Assembly: GCA_038528385.1 (NCBI GenBank)
Contig: JBCBET010000010.1
Coordinates: 1-64,000 of the forward strand
Length of the DNA stretch: 64,000 nt
Source: Shimia_B sp038528385
GTDB taxonomy: Bacteria > Pseudomonadota > Alphaproteobacteria > Rhodobacterales > Rhodobacteraceae
Direction of reading: 5' to 3'
Part shown: in pieces, positions 57,628 to 64,000 of the stretch
Layout of the letters: every line of letters begins with the position of its first letter
How positions within the stretch are numbered: position 1 is the stretch's first letter
Made by a program: the position numbers and the translations under genes
Notes under the pieces: generated by a model
The model's input: only the letters and a program-made list of their open reading frames with translations
Databases searched by the model: none
What the model was told of the DNA's origin: nothing

Positions 57628-58355
57628 GCCGCCACCCGCTCGCTCAGCACCTGGAGCCGCCGCGCCCGCACCTCCGTCCGCGCCCGCAAAAGCGTGAGCG
57701 CGACGAAGAGGAACGCGAAGCCCACCATGGCCAGGGCCAGCGGCACAAAAAACGTATCGTCGATCGTCCGGCCCCCCGTGGCCACCGGCACGCTCGTCCC
57801 CTGGTGCAGCCCCTGGTTCCAGAACCGCGCGGCGTAGCGCGAGAGCACGGCGAAGACCGAGCCCACGATGGCCAGCATGGAGGTGAGATCGGCGGCGAGC
57901 TCGGGATCGGAGATCGCCTCCCAAAGCGCGATGTAGCCCAGGTAGAAGAGCGCGAGGATGAGAAAGGACGTGAGCCGAGGGTCCCAGGCCCACCACGTCC
58001 CCCACATGGGCTGGCCCCAGACCGCGCCGGTCAGGAGCCCGATGAGCGTCATCACGAGCCCCACGGGCGCGGCCGCGCGGCCCACCAGCGCGCTCACCGG
58101 CTGGCGGCGGACCAGCCAGAGCAGCGCGCACACGAACATCAGGAAATAGCCGTTGATGGCCATGAGCGCGGAGGGCACGTGGATGTAGAGGATCTTCACC
58201 GTGGACCCCATGCGGAAATCGTCCCCGGTGAAGAAGAAGCCCCAGGCCACGCCGAGGAGCGTCAGCCCCGCGCCAAGCACCCAGAGCCACGGCAGCGCGA
58301 CCCCGGTCCACCCCATGAACTTCCGGGGATTGGCGTATTGCCAGAGATTGACCAT
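57624..58355 (-). CDS. ccmC: heme exporter protein CcmC
   Basis: 243 residues, six membrane helices. The tryptophan-rich heme-handling motif is GTWWAWDPRLTS near 124, with His residues in the flanking periplasmic loops (YIHVPSA). CcmC transfers heme to CcmE. Between ccmB (39-nt gap) and ccmD (4-nt overlap). Confidence 0.95.
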   Translation of the reverse strand: MVNLWQYANPRKFMGWTGVALPWLWVLGAGLTLLGVAWGFFFTGDDFRMGSTVKILYIHVPSALMAINGYFLMFVCALLWLVRRQPVSALVGRAAAPVGLVMTLIGLLTGAVWGQPMWGTWWAWDPRLTSFLILALFYLGYIALWEAISDPELAADLTSMLAIVGSVFAVLSRYAARFWNQGLHQGTSVPVATGGRTIDDTFFVPLALAMVGFAFLFVALTLLRARTEVRARRLQVLSERVAA

Positions 58356-58394
58356 CGCGGGTGATTTAGCCTCTCGGAGCAGGGTTCAAAAGGC

Positions 58395-59048
58395 CTAGCG
58401 CAGGGAGGCGCGCAATGCCGCAGCGCCCGCGAAGGGCAGAAAAGCGACGCTGCCGAGGCTCACGGCCCCGAGAAGCGCGAGCGGCACATCGTAATCGAGC
58501 GCCCCTGCCCCGCGCCGCGCCACCTCCGCGCCAAAGATCAGCGTGGGCACGTAAAGCGGCAGCACGAGGAGCGACAGGAGAAGCCCGCCGCGCTTCACCG
58601 ACACCGTGAGCGCCGCGCCGAAGGCCCCGATGAAGCTCAGCGCCGGGGTGCCTGCGGCGAGCGCCAGAAGGAGCGGCACCATGCCGTGGGCCGGCAGCGC
58701 CAGAAGAACGCCGAGCGGCGGCCCGAGGAGCGCGAGCACCGCACCCGTGGTGAGCCAGTGCGCCAGCGCCTTGGCGAAGAAGATCGCCTCGGCCGGGAGC
58801 GCGAGGAGAAGCTGCTCGAGGCTGCCGTCTTCGGCGTCGAGCGCGAAGAGGCGGTCGAGCGTGAGCAGCGTGGCCAAAAGCGCCGCCAGCCACAGGATAC
58901 CCGGCGCGATGGTGGCAAGGCCCGAACGCTCCGGCCCCACGGCGAAGGGGACGAGCACGATCACGATCAGAAAGAACGCGAGGCCGAGCCCGAACCCCCC
59001 GCCCGAGCGCAGCGCCAGGGTCAGGTCCCGCAGGAGGAGCGCACTCAT
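58395..59048 (-). CDS. ccmB: heme exporter protein CcmB
   Basis: 217 residues, six membrane helices. Family features: LLLRDLTLALRSGGG at the N-terminus, then LAALLATLLTLDRLFALDAEDGSLEQLLL. CcmB is the membrane part of the CcmABCD ABC-type complex that releases holo-CcmE. It overlaps ccmA by 4 nt. Confidence 0.94.
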   Translation of the reverse strand: MSALLLRDLTLALRSGGGFGLGLAFFLIVIVLVPFAVGPERSGLATIAPGILWLAALLATLLTLDRLFALDAEDGSLEQLLLALPAEAIFFAKALAHWLTTGAVLALLGPPLGVLLALPAHGMVPLLLALAAGTPALSFIGAFGAALTVSVKRGGLLLSLLVLPLYVPTLIFGAEVARRGAGALDYDVPLALLGAVSLGSVAFLPFAGAAALRASLR

Positions 59049-59665
59049 TCCACGGCCTCCGCGAAGGCGCCCGCGCGCGGCGCGGCGGCCGCGAACTGCG
59101 CGAGATCGAGGCGCGGACAGTCGAGGGGCGGCGGGCCATGACTGACGAGGAGCGCCGCGCCCCCGGCGGACAGATGGCCCTCGAGCAGTCTCGCGAGCTG
59201 CCGCTGGCCATCGGCGTCGAGGGCGGCCGTGGGCTCATCGAGGAGCCAGAGGGGCCGCCCGCTCACCACGAGCCGCGCCAGCGCGCAACGCCGCCGCTGC
59301 CCAGCGGAGAGCGCGGCGCCGGGCCGGTCCCGCAGGGGTGCGAGCGCGAAGGCGGCCATCGCCTCCGTCACATTCCCGGTGCCGTGGAGCCGGCCCCAGA
59401 AGGAGAGCGTCTCGGCCACCGTGAGCGTGGCCTTCAGCCCGTCGGCATGGGCCGCGTAGGCCACTGTTTCGGGGTCGTGGTCGAGCGCACCCGCCAGCGG
59501 CGGGCAGAGACCGGCCAGCGTCCTGAGAAGCGTCGTCTTGCCAAGCCCGTTCGGCCCGTGGAGCGAGAGCGCGGAGCCCGCCGGCACCTCGAAGGTCACG
59601 CCGCTGAGGAGCGGGCGCCCCGCCCGCCCGATGGCGAGCCCCCGGGCGCGCAGTCCCCCGCTCAC
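59045..59665 (-). CDS. ccmA: heme exporter ATP-binding protein CcmA
   Basis: 206 residues, the short ABC ATPase typical of CcmA. Walker A GPNGLGKTTLLR, signature LSAGQRRRCALARL, Walker B LWLLDEPTAALD, and H-loop VSHGPPP are all present. ATP hydrolysis drives holo-CcmE release from CcmCD. It overlaps ccmB and the TauE/SafE gene by 4 nt each. Confidence 0.95.
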   Translation of the reverse strand: MSGGLRARGLAIGRAGRPLLSGVTFEVPAGSALSLHGPNGLGKTTLLRTLAGLCPPLAGALDHDPETVAYAAHADGLKATLTVAETLSFWGRLHGTGNVTEAMAAFALAPLRDRPGAALSAGQRRRCALARLVVSGRPLWLLDEPTAALDADGQRQLARLLEGHLSAGGAALLVSHGPPPLDCPRLDLAQFAAAAPRAGAFAEAVE

Positions 59666-60420
59666 GCTGCGCCCCAGACGGGAAGCCCCGCCACGAGGGC
59701 CGCGGCGATGACCGCGTAGGCGACCCCGCGATAGAGGCCCTCATTCGCGGGATCGAAGAGGAAGCGACCGGCGAGGCTGCCCACGCCATAGGGCACGAGG
59801 AGGAGCGCGCCCAGCGCCACGCCGTCACGCGGCAGCACCCCCATGAGCGCCATCGCCGGCAGGAGCGCCATGGAGTTCAGCGTGAGAAAGCAGATCGTGT
59901 TCGCGCGGCTCCGCGCGGCCCCGTCCCGCGAAGAGAGCTGGAAGAGCACCATCACGGGCCCGTTCAGCCCCGTGGCACCGCCCACGAGCCCCGCCCCCGC
60001 GCCAACGGCCGCGCGGGAGGCGCGGCTCTCGCGCGTCGTCCTCCGCCAGCCGAGCAGGAGCATGGCGAGCGTGACGGCTACCACCGAGAGCACGAGCCAG
60101 CGGATGAGCTCCACCTCCGCCCGGGCGAGGAGAAAAAGACCGAGGGGCAGCCCCAGCACCGAAAACCCCAGAAGCTCCAGCGTCGCGGGGCGGTCCGCCT
60201 GCCCCCACGCCTGGGGCACCACCGTCACGAGGGAGATGAGGGCGGAGATGCTGAAGGCGGCGACCGCGAGCACGGGCTCGAGGATCGCGGTGGCTACGGG
60301 CATGAAGATGAGCGCCGCACCGAAGCCCGCGAAGCCGTAGACGAGCCCCGCGGCCAGCGTGGCGAGCACGACCCAGTGCAGCCCCGGCAGCGCGAGCGCA
60401 TCGGCCAGGGCCTGGCTCAT
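59662..60420 (-). CDS. TauE/SafE-type anion permease
   Basis: 252 residues and about eight membrane helices. The two-fold repeat is seen as GLVYGFAGFGAALIFMPVATAILEP and GAGAGLVGGATGLNGPVMVLFQLSS. Family members export sulfite or related organosulfur anions; the substrate cannot be told. It overlaps the ccmA start by 4 nt and lies 3 nt after the secF stop, so it may be co-transcribed with ccm genes. Confidence 0.87.
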   Translation of the reverse strand: MSQALADALALPGLHWVVLATLAAGLVYGFAGFGAALIFMPVATAILEPVLAVAAFSISALISLVTVVPQAWGQADRPATLELLGFSVLGLPLGLFLLARAEVELIRWLVLSVVAVTLAMLLLGWRRTTRESRASRAAVGAGAGLVGGATGLNGPVMVLFQLSSRDGAARSRANTICFLTLNSMALLPAMALMGVLPRDGVALGALLLVPYGVGSLAGRFLFDPANEGLYRGVAYAVIAAALVAGLPVWGAA

Positions 60421-60423
60421 GGC

Positions 60424-61431
60424 CTAGTCTTCCTTGGCGGCGCCGCCGAACTGCGTGCCGCCGGCCGCCGCGCCGAACTGCGTGCCCGCGCCCGCATCGG
60501 GCTTTGACCAGTCGCGCTTCACCCCGAGATAAAGGAGGATCGCGGAGGCCACGAAGATCGAGGAATAGGTGCCCACGATCACGCCCCAGATCATGGCGAA
60601 GACGAAGCCGCGGATCACGTCGCCGCCCAGCACGTAAAGCGAGAAGAGCGCCAGCAGCGTCGTCACCGAGGTCATGACCGTGCGCGAGAGCGTCTCGTTG
60701 ATCGAGAGGTTCAGCACCTCCTTCAGCGGTCGCTTCTTGTATTTGCGCAGGTTCTCGCGGACCCGGTCGAAGACCACGACGGTGTCGTTAAGAGAGTAGC
60801 CCACGATGGTCAGGAGTGCGGCGATGATGGCGAGGTCGAAGCGGATCTGAAGCTCGCTGAAGATGCCGATAGTGAGGATCACGTCATGGACAAGAGCCGC
60901 CACGGCACCGAGGGCGAATTGCCACTCGAAGCGCAGCCAGATGTAGACGAGCACCGCGCCGATCGCGAGGAGCACGGCGATGACGGCGGTCTGGATCAGC
61001 TCGCCCGAGACGGTTGGACCCACCGATTCCACGCTGGGAAACGGCAGTTTCAGCCCGGGATCCACCGCAGAGAGCGCCTCCGCCACGGCGGCGACCGTGT
61101 CTGAGGCCACGCTCTCCTGCCCTTCCTGAGCCTGGATGGAAATCTGCGCCACGTTCTGGTCGGGTCCGAACGTGGGATCGAAGACCTCCGAGATGGAGAC
61201 ATCGCCGAGCTCCAGCGCCTGGAGCGCGTCGCGGTAGGCACCCACGTCCACGGGCTGGGTGGACTCGGTGCGGATCGTCGTGCCGCCGCGGAAATCGATC
61301 CCGAAATTCAGCCCCTGGATCAGGTAGGAGCCGAAGGCGAGCACCATCAGAAGCGCCGAGATCCCGAACCAGAGCTTCCAGCGGGAGAAGAAATCGACGG
61401 ACGTCTCCTTGGGAACCAGTCTCAGGCGCAT
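60424..61431 (-). CDS. secF: protein translocase subunit SecF
   Basis: 335 residues. SecF motifs: FGIDFRGGTTIR in the first periplasmic part, and IVGYSLNDTVVVFDRVREN in the helix 4 region, followed by six-helix end. The C-terminus has a Gly/Ala-rich tail (GAGTQFGAAAGGTQFGG). SecDF uses the proton gradient to complete Sec export. Encoded after secD; the spacer holds an extragenic palindrome. Confidence 0.96.
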   Translation of the reverse strand: MRLRLVPKETSVDFFSRWKLWFGISALLMVLAFGSYLIQGLNFGIDFRGGTTIRTESTQPVDVGAYRDALQALELGDVSISEVFDPTFGPDQNVAQISIQAQEGQESVASDTVAAVAEALSAVDPGLKLPFPSVESVGPTVSGELIQTAVIAVLLAIGAVLVYIWLRFEWQFALGAVAALVHDVILTIGIFSELQIRFDLAIIAALLTIVGYSLNDTVVVFDRVRENLRKYKKRPLKEVLNLSINETLSRTVMTSVTTLLALFSLYVLGGDVIRGFVFAMIWGVIVGTYSSIFVASAILLYLGVKRDWSKPDAGAGTQFGAAAGGTQFGGAAKED

Positions 61432-61448
61432 GGATCGGAGCTCCTCAC

Positions 61449-61518
61449 GTCCCGGACCTGATCCGGGACCTCTACCTCAGGATTGATGGCCAGGAGGCCC
61501 CGGATCAGGTCCGGGGCG
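61449..61518. repeat. alphaproteobacterial extragenic palindrome between secF and secD
   Basis: Two inverted near-palindromic arms (each with core cccggacctgatccggga or its complement) lie 61449-61472 and 61494-61518. Same family as the element at 34324-34388. In the secD-secF transcript it would form a strong hairpin and could lower secF relative to secD or protect upstream mRNA. Confidence 0.8.
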
Positions 61519-61546
61519 GGATGCGCTGGGGGCACGGGCAGAGACG

Positions 61547-63208
61547 TCATACCTCGAGCACCTTGGGCCGCTTGCGCTCGAACCACATCACCACCAGCAC
61601 CCGCGTCACGAAGATCGCCGTGAAGACCGAGGTGAGGATGCCGAGGCCCAGCGTGATGGCAAAGCCGCGCACCGGGCCCGAGCCCATCAGGTAGAGGATG
61701 AGCGCGGTGATGAAGGTCGTGATATTGGCGTCGATGATGGCCGAGAGCGCCTTTTCGTAGCCCAGTTCGATGGCCCGCGCGGGACCCTTCGCGGTCTTCA
61801 GCTCCTCGCGGATCCGCTCGAAGATCAGCACGTTGGCATCCACCGCCATGCCGATGGTGAGCACGATCCCCGCGATGCCGGGCAGTGTCAGCGTGGCGCC
61901 CAGCGTGCTCAGGAGCCCGAAGATGAGCCCCACATTGATCACGAGCGCCACGTTGGCAAAGAGCCCGAAGCGCCCGTAGCTCAACGCCATGAACACGAGC
62001 ACGAGCGCGAAGGCCACGATGCAGGCGATGGTGCCCGCATCGATCGAATCCTGCCCGAGCTCCGGGCCCACCGTGCGCTCCTCCAGGAAATCGAGCCCCG
62101 CGGGGAGAGAACCCGCGCGCAGGAGAATGGCGAGGTTGGTCGATTCCTCGATCGTGAACGCGCCGGTGATCTGCCCCGCCCCGCCTGTGATCGCGCTCTG
62201 GATCGTGGGCGCGCTCACCACCTCGTCGTCGAGCACGATGGCGAAGGGCGAGCCGATATTGGCGCTGGTATACTCGCCGAAGGCCCGCGCGCCCGTGGTG
62301 TTGAAGCGGAAATCCACGCTCGGGTTGCCGTTCTGATCGAAGGAGGGCTGGGCATTCACCAGCGTCTCCCCCGTCACGACCGCGCTGCGCTCTAGGATGT
62401 AGAAAAGCCCGTCGAAGCCCTGCGCGGGCAGGATCTCGTTGCCGGGGCCGGGATTGGCGTTCGCATCCGAGGTGGAGCCCACGACCGGCTGGAACGTCAG
62501 AAGCGCAGGCCGCCCGATCAGCTCCTTGACCTCGGCGGCCGAACCGATGCCAGGCACCTGGATGAGGATGCGGCGCGCGCCCTGGCGCTGGATCGTGGGT
62601 TCGCGCGTGCCCGCCTCGTCGATGCGGCGGCGGATGATCTCGAGCGATTGCGCCATGGTGCGCTCGTCGGTGGCCTGCTGCTCAGCCTCCGAGAGGCGCA
62701 CGATGAGGATGTCGCCGTCGCTCGCCACCTCGATATCGGTCTGGAGTGCGCCCGTGAGAGTCTGGAGCGGGTTCGCAAGGCTCCGCGCCACCTCCATGGC
62801 CCGCGCCATGCCCGCCTCCTCGCTGATGCGGACGCGCAGCTCGCTGCCGGTGGAGGGCTGGAGCCGGATCGTGCCGATGGTCGCGCGCTCGGGGCGCAGC
62901 GCGTCGCGCAGCTCGGGCCAGAACCCCTCGAGCCGCGTCTCGTAGACCTCCTCGAGCCGCACCTCGGCCAAAAGATGCGCGCCGCCGCGCAGATCGAGCC
63001 CCAGATTGACGAGGGAGGACGGCATCCAATCGGGCCATTGCCCCGCGGCCTCGGCGTTTTCCTGCGTCTCGAAGCCCGCCTCTATGCGCGCCTCGGCGTC
63101 GTTGGATTGCTCCACGCGGTTGTAGAAGGCATTGGGCAGCGCCAGGAGAAGCCCCCCCAGCACCACCGCCCAGATCAGGACCCGTTTCCAGCCCTCGATC
63201 TTGAGCAT
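61547..63208 (-). CDS. secD: protein translocase subunit SecD
   Basis: 553 residues. N-terminal membrane helix, then periplasmic head with VNLGLDLRGGAHLLAEVRLEE near 70 and P1 domain DTAGTR-like segment RRRIDEAGTREPTIQRQGARRILIQVPG. The C-terminal membrane half has GMAVDANVLIFERIREELK. Partner of SecF. It follows yajC by 1 nt. Confidence 0.97.
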   Translation of the reverse strand: MLKIEGWKRVLIWAVVLGGLLLALPNAFYNRVEQSNDAEARIEAGFETQENAEAAGQWPDWMPSSLVNLGLDLRGGAHLLAEVRLEEVYETRLEGFWPELRDALRPERATIGTIRLQPSTGSELRVRISEEAGMARAMEVARSLANPLQTLTGALQTDIEVASDGDILIVRLSEAEQQATDERTMAQSLEIIRRRIDEAGTREPTIQRQGARRILIQVPGIGSAAEVKELIGRPALLTFQPVVGSTSDANANPGPGNEILPAQGFDGLFYILERSAVVTGETLVNAQPSFDQNGNPSVDFRFNTTGARAFGEYTSANIGSPFAIVLDDEVVSAPTIQSAITGGAGQITGAFTIEESTNLAILLRAGSLPAGLDFLEERTVGPELGQDSIDAGTIACIVAFALVLVFMALSYGRFGLFANVALVINVGLIFGLLSTLGATLTLPGIAGIVLTIGMAVDANVLIFERIREELKTAKGPARAIELGYEKALSAIIDANITTFITALILYLMGSGPVRGFAITLGLGILTSVFTAIFVTRVLVVMWFERKRPKVLEV

Positions 63209-63209
63209 G

Positions 63210-63491
63210 CTATTTCTCCGCCGGCTCGGTCTTGGACATCACGCGCGCGATGGTGTCCTGCACCACGCGGACCTTCACGTTCTGCGCGAGCTCCACCTCG
63301 ACCTCGTTGTCTTCCTTGACCTTGGTGACCTTGCCGATGAGGCCGCCCTGCGTGACGACCTGGTCGCCCCGCCGAAGCTCGGAGACCATCTTTGCATGGG
63401 CTTTGATCTTCTGCTGCTGGGGCCGGAAGACGAGCAGGTAGAAGATGGCGATAATCAAGAGCGGAAAGAGCAGCGATCCGAAAGCTTCCAT
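63210..63491 (-). CDS. yajC: preprotein translocase subunit YajC
   Basis: 93 residues. One membrane helix (SLLFPLLIIAIFYLLVFRPQQQK) is followed by the conserved cytoplasmic segment ELRRGDQVVTQGGLIGKVTKV. YajC associates with SecDF. First gene of the yajC-secD-secF operon. Confidence 0.95.
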   Translation of the reverse strand: MEAFGSLLFPLLIIAIFYLLVFRPQQQKIKAHAKMVSELRRGDQVVTQGGLIGKVTKVKEDNEVEVELAQNVKVRVVQDTIARVMSKTEPAEK

Positions 63492-63616
63492 GGGTCCCTC
63501 GAGTAGTGGTTAGGGGGCACCTAACGACGCCCGCAGATGATGGCAAGAAAGCGGGGATCAATTTGCGCGCCTGCCCGCCCTGATCCGTCCCCTCCCCTCC
63601 GATGCGGGACCCGCAC

Positions 63617-63681
63617 CACGATTTTCCGAAGAAAATCGTGACCCTCGCGGCCTGCCCCACGATTTTCTTCGGAAAATCGTG
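63617..63681. repeat. pair of mirror-image hairpins upstream of yajC
   Basis: Two perfect hairpins, 63617-63640 and 63658-63681, have identical 10-bp arms (cacgattttc / gaaaatcgtg). Loops are cgaa and ttcg, which are complementary, so the second unit is the exact reverse complement of the first. They stand 17 nt apart in the 308-bp gene-free stretch (63492-63799) between yajC and the next, divergent gene. No other feature is seen in that stretch apart from GC-rich sequence. Confidence 0.85.
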
Positions 63682-63799
63682 GCCCCCGCGGCCCGCGCCG
63701 TGGCGACTGCCCGCACGGCGCAACCGTCGAGGCCGCCCGGGCCTCGTCACAGGCCGGAAATGCGCCATCTCTTCATACAATCGGCAAAAGGAGGCTCCC

Positions 63800-64000
63800 A
63801 TGGACGTGCTTCACCTCTTCGGCTCCACGCAGACCAGCTTTTACTACGACCTCTCGAAGATGTACGCCTCCGAGGTGCTGCGGCCCCGCGGCGTGGCGCA
63901 CCGCTTCGCCTCGGTCTCCCCCGACGGGCGCTGGCGGTTCGGCTCCGCGCCGGACGATCTGGGCGCGCCGCTGGACCTCGACGCCGCCCTCGCCCGCATC
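63800..64000 (+). CDS. unrecognised protein, N-terminal part only
   Basis: Starts at ATG 63800 with a strong ribosome site (AAAAGGAGG). The frame stays open to the window edge, 67 residues: MDVLHLFGSTQTSFYYDLSK and YASEVLRPRGVAHRFASVSP are visible. It is acidic in the end (PLDLDAALARI) and has no signal peptide. The fold may be nucleotide-binding, but I do not recognise the family. Divergent from yajC. Confidence 0.7.
   Translation, partial: MDVLHLFGSTQTSFYYDLSKMYASEVLRPRGVAHRFASVSPDGRWRFGSAPDDLGAPLDLDAALARI

Overview
The window is a GC-rich, densely packed bacterial chromosome segment. Gene content and protein character point to an alphaproteobacterium of the family Rhodobacteraceae, Roseobacter group. 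Supporting signs are a DMSP lyase of the DddP type, DUF6314 and DUF779 proteins, glnB-glnA, a ccm cytochrome c maturation cluster beside secDF-yajC, and an extragenic palindrome of a kind common in alphaproteobacteria. This is inferred from reading the sequence; no database was searched.

Region 1 (0.5-15.5 kb) is a type II secretion system (T2SS) locus. A left-pointing operon gspG-H-I-C-D (4-nt overlaps throughout) and a right-pointing operon gspL-M-E-F diverge from an 80-bp spacer. gspN lies opposite, tail to tail with gspF. A second right-pointing operon holds a Tat-type LpoA-like lipoprotein gene followed by gspJ and gspK. Then come a small lipoprotein plus a secreted DUF4331 protein (left-pointing), a minimal prepilin peptidase (gspO) and a DUF4198 protein.

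Region 2 (about 15.5-24.4 kb) is a decayed accessory island ending at a tRNA-Ser(UGA). It holds an AAA+ ATPase/subtilisin pair resembling the ietAS anti-phage system, whose protease gene carries two in-frame stop codons. Next to it are prophage remnants: a head/tail-type protein, unknown proteins, and the C-terminal fragment of a P4-type primase. The remnants are associated with clusters of 9-bp repeats that look like iterons. A frameshifted tyrosine integrase faces the 3' end of the tRNA.

Region 3 (24.6-38 kb) is core genome: SPOR lipoprotein, D,D-carboxypeptidase, tmk, holB, tatD, an MBL hydrolase, an AEC transporter, a lipoate ligase-like gene, tRNA-Leu(UAG), nnr, glnB, glnA, a lytic transglycosylase and a flavodoxin-fold reductase.

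Region 4 (38-48.3 kb) is metabolic. It holds DUF779, an aldehyde dehydrogenase and a GAF/Fis-type regulator; then an SDR, a crotonase, a Ca/Na exchanger, a DUF3445 (heme-dependent N-demethylase-like) gene divergent from dddP, an alpha/beta hydrolase-OsmC fusion and an EEP-family nuclease/phosphatase.

Region 5 (48.4-64 kb) has bioY, DUF6314, purB, a cupin, a TPR protein, an LpxL-type acyltransferase, DUF1223, acnA, ccmA-B-C-D-G with a TauE/SafE permease, and secF-secD-yajC. The window ends inside an unrecognised gene.
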